Below are positions 58,306-64,000 of a DNA stretch of 64,000 nt, one piece after another. Each line of letters opens with the position of its first letter. The stretch's first letter is position 1. The translations under genes were made by a program, and so were the position numbers. The notes beneath the pieces are model-generated. The model searched no databases. It was not told where the DNA came from and saw nothing but the letters and a program-made list of their open reading frames with translations. The stretch is from Oncomelania hupensis (Eukaryota > Mollusca > Gastropoda > Littorinimorpha > Pomatiopsidae), in assembly GCA_036898135.1 (NCBI GenBank), contig CM072513.1, positions 92,124,517 through 92,188,516 on the forward strand. The letters are read 5' to 3'.

Positions 58306-61136
58306 ATGTCTGAAAGCGATTTGTCCAGCTTAAATTCGTATGGCTTCAATGATTCTTCACAGGACTTGAGTAGACCTCCTAGTGTTGCTACGCAATTTAC
58401 TGATGAATCAGGATACGGTGACCTTGACTTGGATGAATTCTTGACTCACGAATATGATATGGATCCAGAACCCAACGAAAAAACTGGATACTGTCTTGTT
58501 TTTGATAGTACAACGTTCAATGCTGATTGCTTGCCAACTCGCAAGGGGTCATTGATGGATGTCAACAGCATCAAGAAAGTGTTTGGGTACATTATTTGAG
58601 TTTAAACTGTTTTTACCTGTTATATACTCTTCTATATGCAGTTCCTGGCTTTTTAAATTTGTAGTTTTTAGGTGTGGTTGAAAAATGGGAAGGTACATGG
58701 GCCCTGAATACTGTCTTTAGTGCACTTACAGACTATGACTTACTTGTTTCTGGTTTTTAATGCTATAATGTAGTTAATTTTTAATCTTTTTTTCTTTTCT
58801 TTTTTTCCGTTCAGTGACATCTTCAGATTTGAAGTTCAGGTGCTGCAGAACAAAACGAAAGAACAGATGGAAGCAGAGCTGAGAGCCATTGGTAGGCGCT
58901 TCAAAGATGCATGGCGATGCTTTGTTTGCTTTTTCCTGTCTCACGGTTTAGGCGAGAAGTACCTGGCGGATTTCAACGGAGAAAAAGTTAATGTCCATGA
59001 CATTGTTCGCATCCTGGATGGAGACAACTGTGAACAGATGGTTGGGAAGCCAAAGCTGTATTTTGCTCAGGTTTGAATAAGTTAACATTTACGATTTTTT
59101 TTAGCCAGAATCCTATACTGTCTTAAGCGCACAATATATTGTGCAGCTTCAAAAATTTAACATCCTGAATTACAAGTTTAATTAATGCACTACACAAAAC
59201 TTAAGATTAATTGGCTGAAAGTGATAGGAGGGGGGTGTAGGGTGGGGGAAATGGTAGTTAATCTGGTCATATAAAATGAGCTCTAACAATAATATTAATT
59301 GTTATGTCGGTCGTAATCAGTCTGAGTCCTTTCCAGATGTGTCGTGGTTTTGATCGTAAGGAGTACCGCCGAAAACAAGGAAAGTATGATGCAAGTTCTG
59401 AATTAGAGCTTGATGAAGACATTTCACCAGTCATGTCTGCACGCCGTGATCGTCTGGTTTGCTACGCTACAACACCAGGTTGCATGGCTCCAATGGATCC
59501 AGAGAAAGGAAGTCTCTTCATTCAGACTCTGACGCAGGTTAGTATGTATATATGTACGCATCTATGTATATATGCGAGAGCCGCTGTATGAGAGAGGCTG
59601 AGAAAATGAAATGCTTATATATTTTATCAACAGTCTGCTCCAACACCTGTTTATTCCATCATATACAAGTAGACATATCTTTTTAAAACGTTCTCTTGAG
59701 ATCAAAGTCATCATGTACTTTTCACCTGCATGGGTGTTTAAAGTTTAATTAAGGTCATATGCATGGTGGCCAAGGCTACTCAAGAACAAATTGTTTCTTT
59801 GCATATTCTTAACAAACTTTGTGTATCCTTTCTTTCCCTAAGCTACATTAGTTAATATTGAACACTTTATTTTTATGTAGAATATTGATAAAAACTCAAA
59901 TGATCATGTGAATCATATTTGGCCATTGGCACCACACTCCTAGTTTTAAAGGGGCAGAGTATTGGAAGGGTGATTCATGAAATAAACCGGTCATTGATTC
60001 TGTTGATGATCTGCTGCCTGTAAGTCATTCAATATTAATTATACATATTTAGAATAACTGTGAATTTGAGCACGAGGAGTTGAGGCAATTGTAGTTTTGT
60101 GTTTTGCTGGAGTGAAGATTATGCATGATCTCGTCCAGAGAACTTGTAGACAGGCAGCAAATCCCAATTTTACAAGCAGATACTTTTGTCCTCAAATTCG
60201 AACTTTTGCTATGAATAGTGCATAATTTTTATATGTAATCCACCGCTGTTATGTTGGTATGATCAATAGCACTGCCATCATGATGTTTACATATATACAT
60301 ACATGCAATAATGGTTGTGTGTGTGCATGTGTGTGTGTTTGAAGTGGTGGTGGTGGTGATGATGGTAGTGGTGAGTTGAGTTTATTTTCAGTTTTTTTTA
60401 AATATATGAATTTTTAATGATGGTGTTTTATAATATATAATACTACGTTGCATTGCAGGTTTTGGCACGCACAAAGGGGTCAAAATCTATTGATGAGATC
60501 ATCACCATCGTGACTAGACTCATTGACGAACACACTGACAAAGAATACAAAGTTTGCCCTGTGGTGGAATCAACCCTTACAGGACGGCTTGTCTTCAAAC
60601 CAAGACCTCATACAGTCTCGGTAAGGACCTTACTAGAGCACTGTATAAACACATTAAACGTCCGCCCACACACACACACGCACACACACACACGCACACG
60701 AATGCACAAGCACTCTCACACACAGAGCATGCAAAAATTGCTATAGCAGAGAATGTGCTAGATAGCTAACTAACAACATGGCAAGCCATTCAACTGTATT
60801 CCCAGACACATATATCCCCACACATATTTAAATCTTTAAAAGCAAGGTAGGTTGTTGTTTTTTTAGTTGAAAAGTGTTGATTTTCATCGAGGTAGGCTAC
60901 AGCAAAATAAAACATATTATGCAGTAAAAAAAAAAAAACAACAAAAACAAACAAAAAGGTCAAATATCAAGTAAAACAAAATTCAACCAACTAAATAAAA
61001 TGATAATTTTAAAAAAATACATAAAGTGTTTACTCGCGATTCACTTCATTTTTTTTTTTTTTTTTTTAAGGATGTGACCCTGACCATTGAAGACACAGTG
61101 AGAAGGAGAGTAGCAGGCCTTTCTATTGCAGCCTAA
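58306..61136 (+). CDS. Caspase B (complete, 5 coding exons, 321 aa)
   Basis: Exons: 58306-58586, 58815-59070, 59337-59537, 60459-60620 and 61071-61136, all GT-AG and in frame. The ATG has an AAAAATG context. Short acidic prodomain (about 60 residues, no CARD or DED seen), then GYCLVFD and LPTRKGS (S1 Arg). Next come CFVCFFLSHG with the catalytic His, and KPKLYFAQ joined to MCRGFD at the exon 2-3 border. The active site therefore reads Q-M-C-R-G instead of QACRG. The inter-subunit linker is acidic (ELELDED). The substrate loop reads PGCMAPMDPEKG where caspases normally have Y-S-W-R-N, so the S1 Arg of the small subunit is replaced. The last exon encodes IEDTVRRRVAGL. Executioner-like length. 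Cysteine protease or inactive paralogue. Confidence 0.88.
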
Positions 61137-62342
61137 AAAAACCAAACTGCAGCTGGCGAAACAAGTATGTGATGGACATTTCCAATGGCTTACACCCCCT
61201 TCCCTTCTTCCTTCCCTCCCTCCCCCCCCCCCTCCCCCCCCCTCCCCCCCCCCCTCACCCCCCCCCCCCTCCGTCTCACTCAACTTTTTCCTGGATTGCG
61301 TAGAATCTGCAGATTACGTTATCCTCATTTCTTGTGCTTTAGTTTAAATGTTCAGACAGTAGAATACTTTTACATCACAGCTGAATTGGATATTGAAACA
61401 GGCCCCTTGGTGCGAACTGATATGGAGATAAATGGTCTATGCCGGATTAGTATACCAAAGTAGTACTATAGTACATGCATTGCATGAATTCACATGCTTC
61501 AAATCAAAGAGTTACAAAATACTGGAAACCATCTACACGTTCAATCAGCGACAGTGACTGATTTGTTGTTGTTGCTGATCATATTATCTACAAAGGTAAG
61601 CAAATAAAAAATTCGCAACGCACATTCGAGGCACTGAAACTTTAGATCCTGCACATGGTGCCCTGTGATGTAATTTATCGCCTGTAAAACACCTGATTTT
61701 GACAATATATTACAAACAGCAAGTTGGCACTCTGGGTCCGCTCCTTGAGCAGCTCTTGAGCTGGTAAAGTACTATGAGAACACTTCAACGACAGCGTTTC
61801 TGTTTTGCCTGTTACGGAGGGCATAATGACATCAGCATGAAAAGATCAAGCTTCACCATGTCGTGTCTCTATTTTAATGTTGTTTTGTTTTGTTTCATAT
61901 TCAGCTACTGATATGTATATATGCTTTTAACCCTTTTCTTTTTTTTCCTTTATTTTGAAACTCCAAAATTACCAGTGTTTGCGTGAAAACGTGAACATTG
62001 GTCAGTTTTGAGTATGTATAATTCATAACAGAAATGACAAACTGTTGATGCAGCTTATGTCAGGATTATTGCAGACTTATCGTGAGCATATTTATTTTTA
62101 TAATTATACATAGTGACTTACAAAACATAGAAACGGATTTATACAATTGTTGAAATAAATACATTAAATGTATAGCATACAGGGGTTATTTTACTATCTA
62201 ATCTGAAAACAGATCTGTATTTAATTCTTGCTTCGTTTGACCACAGCTTCTGGCCTTTTTTTTTTTCTCAATGTACTTTACAAATACACAATTATGTAGT
62301 AAACGATATACACAAGAAAGTACACTATTTACTGTATCGTTT
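61137..62342. other. Downstream of caspase B; poly-C tract and R1 fragment
   Basis: A C/T tract with long C runs at 61196-61272. A reversed 40-bp fragment of repeat R1 is at about 61735-61775 ('gagcagctcttgagctggta'). The rest shows no feature. Confidence 0.5.
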
Positions 62343-62640
62343 TTATATAGCGCTCTTCCAACTCAAGAGCCGCTCAAGGCGCTGGCCAATACAGGATTTA
62401 ACTCAAGCCACCCGAGGCGACCACTTGCAGCCTGTGGGCATATAGTCTGATGCCCAGACAACTGAGCACAATCCTGGGTAACCGTTTATGGGGGAGAAGG
62501 TAGCTAGTGTTTGCTGGGTGCATGTGTGTAGCCGGCACTTGCCCGTTTAGGACATGAGAGTCAGGATCTTTAAAGTCCGCGCGATGGAATGCACGCGTGC
62601 ACAGACTAGACCTTGGCTTATGCTCTCATTCGAAAGAGTA
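62343..62640 (+). repeat. SINE-like dispersed repeat R1 (copy d)
   Basis: Begins 'tatatagcgctcttccaact', contains 'cctgggtaaccg' and ends 'tatgctctcattcgaaagag'. Confidence 0.7.
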
Positions 62641-62794
62641 GGGGCACAGTGTCTCAATTTTTGTTTGTTTTGTGGTTTATATTTCACTCCAGGTTGTCAA
62701 CTAGCTTTAACCAATGCGTTACCATCCACGAACTGCAATGCTATATCTCTTGGCATTCAAAGCGTAAACTGTTTTCACCGCTGGTTAGTTAGTT

Positions 62795-63370
62795 AGTTAT
62801 TCATTGTTTACAGGGTCCAGCAGACTACAAAGAGCTGAGCAATCAGGACCACAAAATCAGGACCACAACTTGGTTGAAAGAAGACTCACCCCTGGTCTTT
62901 ATAAAAAAAATCTGCTGAAACAACCCTACTGGTAACACCGAAGGCACTTTATCAGTCAGTCACTTTACAACAAAGGCATCCCACATAGGGGATGCTGAGG
63001 CTATACTCTAATTTACAAAAACAAAATGGAATATAAACATCGTTATAAAATATAAACAAAACACATACATATAAAATGCCTAAATAATAATATAATAAGA
63101 AGCCCTAATGACCATTTGGCAGAGGGCGTCCAATATTCTCAAGCTGACCCAACAGACCTCATACACAAATGAGGAGTTTTGGAAGAGTTTCACTTTTCAA
63201 GAAAAAAGGTAGGCGACTGGTCTAGCAAAGAAGATAGTATAATAGATTGATAGAACAGAGTAGGAATGAGAAAGAACAAAGGAGAAAGACAGCGACAGTG
63301 GGAATTTAAAGCACTACATTTCCAGAGAGTGGGGATACTATTTATACAGAAACGCCCCGCACCCCCACAG
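62795..63370 (+). repeat. Dispersed repeat R2 (copy d)
   Basis: Starts 'tattcattgtttacagggtc' and matches the order of blocks in 50703-51290 through 'gtggggatactatttataca'. The TATAAATAG motif on the minus strand is conserved. Confidence 0.65.
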
Positions 63371-64000
63371 GGGGTTCACCGCTGGGTACATAAACCTGAG
63401 CCAACTGTATATATATTTATAATTTTTTTGTCCCTCTACTCCGGCCGTCAATCGGCTTTGTACAGGCTGCTATTCAATTAATTTCCTGTGGCATACATCA
63501 CTGTGCAAACTGCGCTCCCCTCTCTAAAATAAATTAACAATATCAAATATATTTCAATAAAACAAGTAAACATTTTAATGAGAATTTCAATGTAAATACG
63601 TATTTTTGGCTATGATCCAATAAACCCGTTGCCAATTAGTAACACTACAGGAATTATTTTTCACTTAACAATATCTCTACAGATGCTTGAGTGTTTAAAC
63701 AAATGATAATTCGTTTAAATGTCAGTGACAATATGGTGAAAAAAATTGATATTTTAATAAACCGACAGGATATCAATGGCACATAGTAGTCTTCACTCCC
63801 TACCACCACCACCACCACCCCACATTTCGTACGCAACTAAGAAAAAAAAATTAGCTAAATAACTACAGTTGTATGCTAAACATATTTGGTACACATCTTA
63901 CGACAATTTCACAGTTTGGAATTGTTTATTGAAAGGTGTGTAATAAGTCTGTTTTCTTTATAATATTTTGTAACCGTGGTAAAAGGTCTGGAGCCACCGT
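63371..64000. other. AT-rich sequence without recognised feature
   Basis: Short open frames only; a CCA repeat near 63800. Nothing else supported. Confidence 0.35.

Noticed and set aside
61041..61283. Glycine-rich minus-strand frame
   Set aside because: It is the complement of the poly-C tract downstream of caspase B.

Overview
The window is metazoan nuclear DNA. It holds spliced genes with GT-AG introns, two caspases, several LINE clades, a Ty3/gypsy-type LTR element, SINE-like repeats and a dense set of GA/CT, TA, ATT and AAT microsatellites. The repeat mix and the transposon types suggest a marine invertebrate, most likely a lophotrochozoan such as a mollusc. No species-level marker was recognised, so that is an inference.

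Host genes. Two caspase genes can be assembled exon by exon. Caspase A is on the minus strand, with exons from 35681 down to 14547 and possibly an upstream exon at 49685-49746. Its introns are bloated by transposons. Caspase B is compact and complete on the plus strand (58306-61136, five coding exons, 321 aa). The two share intron positions and phases, so they are paralogues. Both depart from the canonical QACRG active-site pentapeptide, and caspase B also lacks the usual S1-pocket arginine.

The outstanding object is an 11.0-kb Kolobok-type DNA transposon (3566-14573). It has perfect terminal inverted repeats and TTAA target duplications. It carries two apparently intact, intron-containing genes read inward from its two ends. 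One is an 836-aa THAP-domain DDE transposase (11 exons). The other is a 198-aa protein (3 exons) that matches the cysteine-rich cytoplasmic 'ballast' domain known from P2X7 receptors. The two gene starts lie in mirror-image sequence with CRE-like motifs. The element sits in the last coding exon of caspase A, exactly at a TTAA two codons before the ancestral stop. It should replace the last residue with a seven-residue transposon-encoded tail.

The rest of the caspase A locus is a stack of nested insertions. Its last intron contains a short hAT-like element (15255-26047). That element is split by a composite gypsy-type element (15505-25533), which in turn is split by a second hAT-like element (16463-17563). 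The gypsy element has integrase before reverse transcriptase (Gmr1-like order), has lost the RT core in frame, and carries a second partial LTR-to-LTR copy inside one 5-bp target duplication. Upstream introns hold a solo LTR, a minus-strand LINE with a long open RT frame, and LINE and SINE fragments. From 35.96 to 45.9 kb lies an L1/Tx1-like LINE (ORF1 plus broken ORF2) with another LINE inserted in its 3' UTR. An older minus-strand LINE follows at 46.8-49.1 kb.

From 49.7 to 58 kb there are two orphan candidate exons, dispersed repeats, a GC-richer stretch near 52.8-53.1 kb and a tandemly duplicated 1.2-kb unit with large inverted arms around (TA)n. After caspase B the window ends in a poly-C tract and SINE-like and other dispersed repeats.
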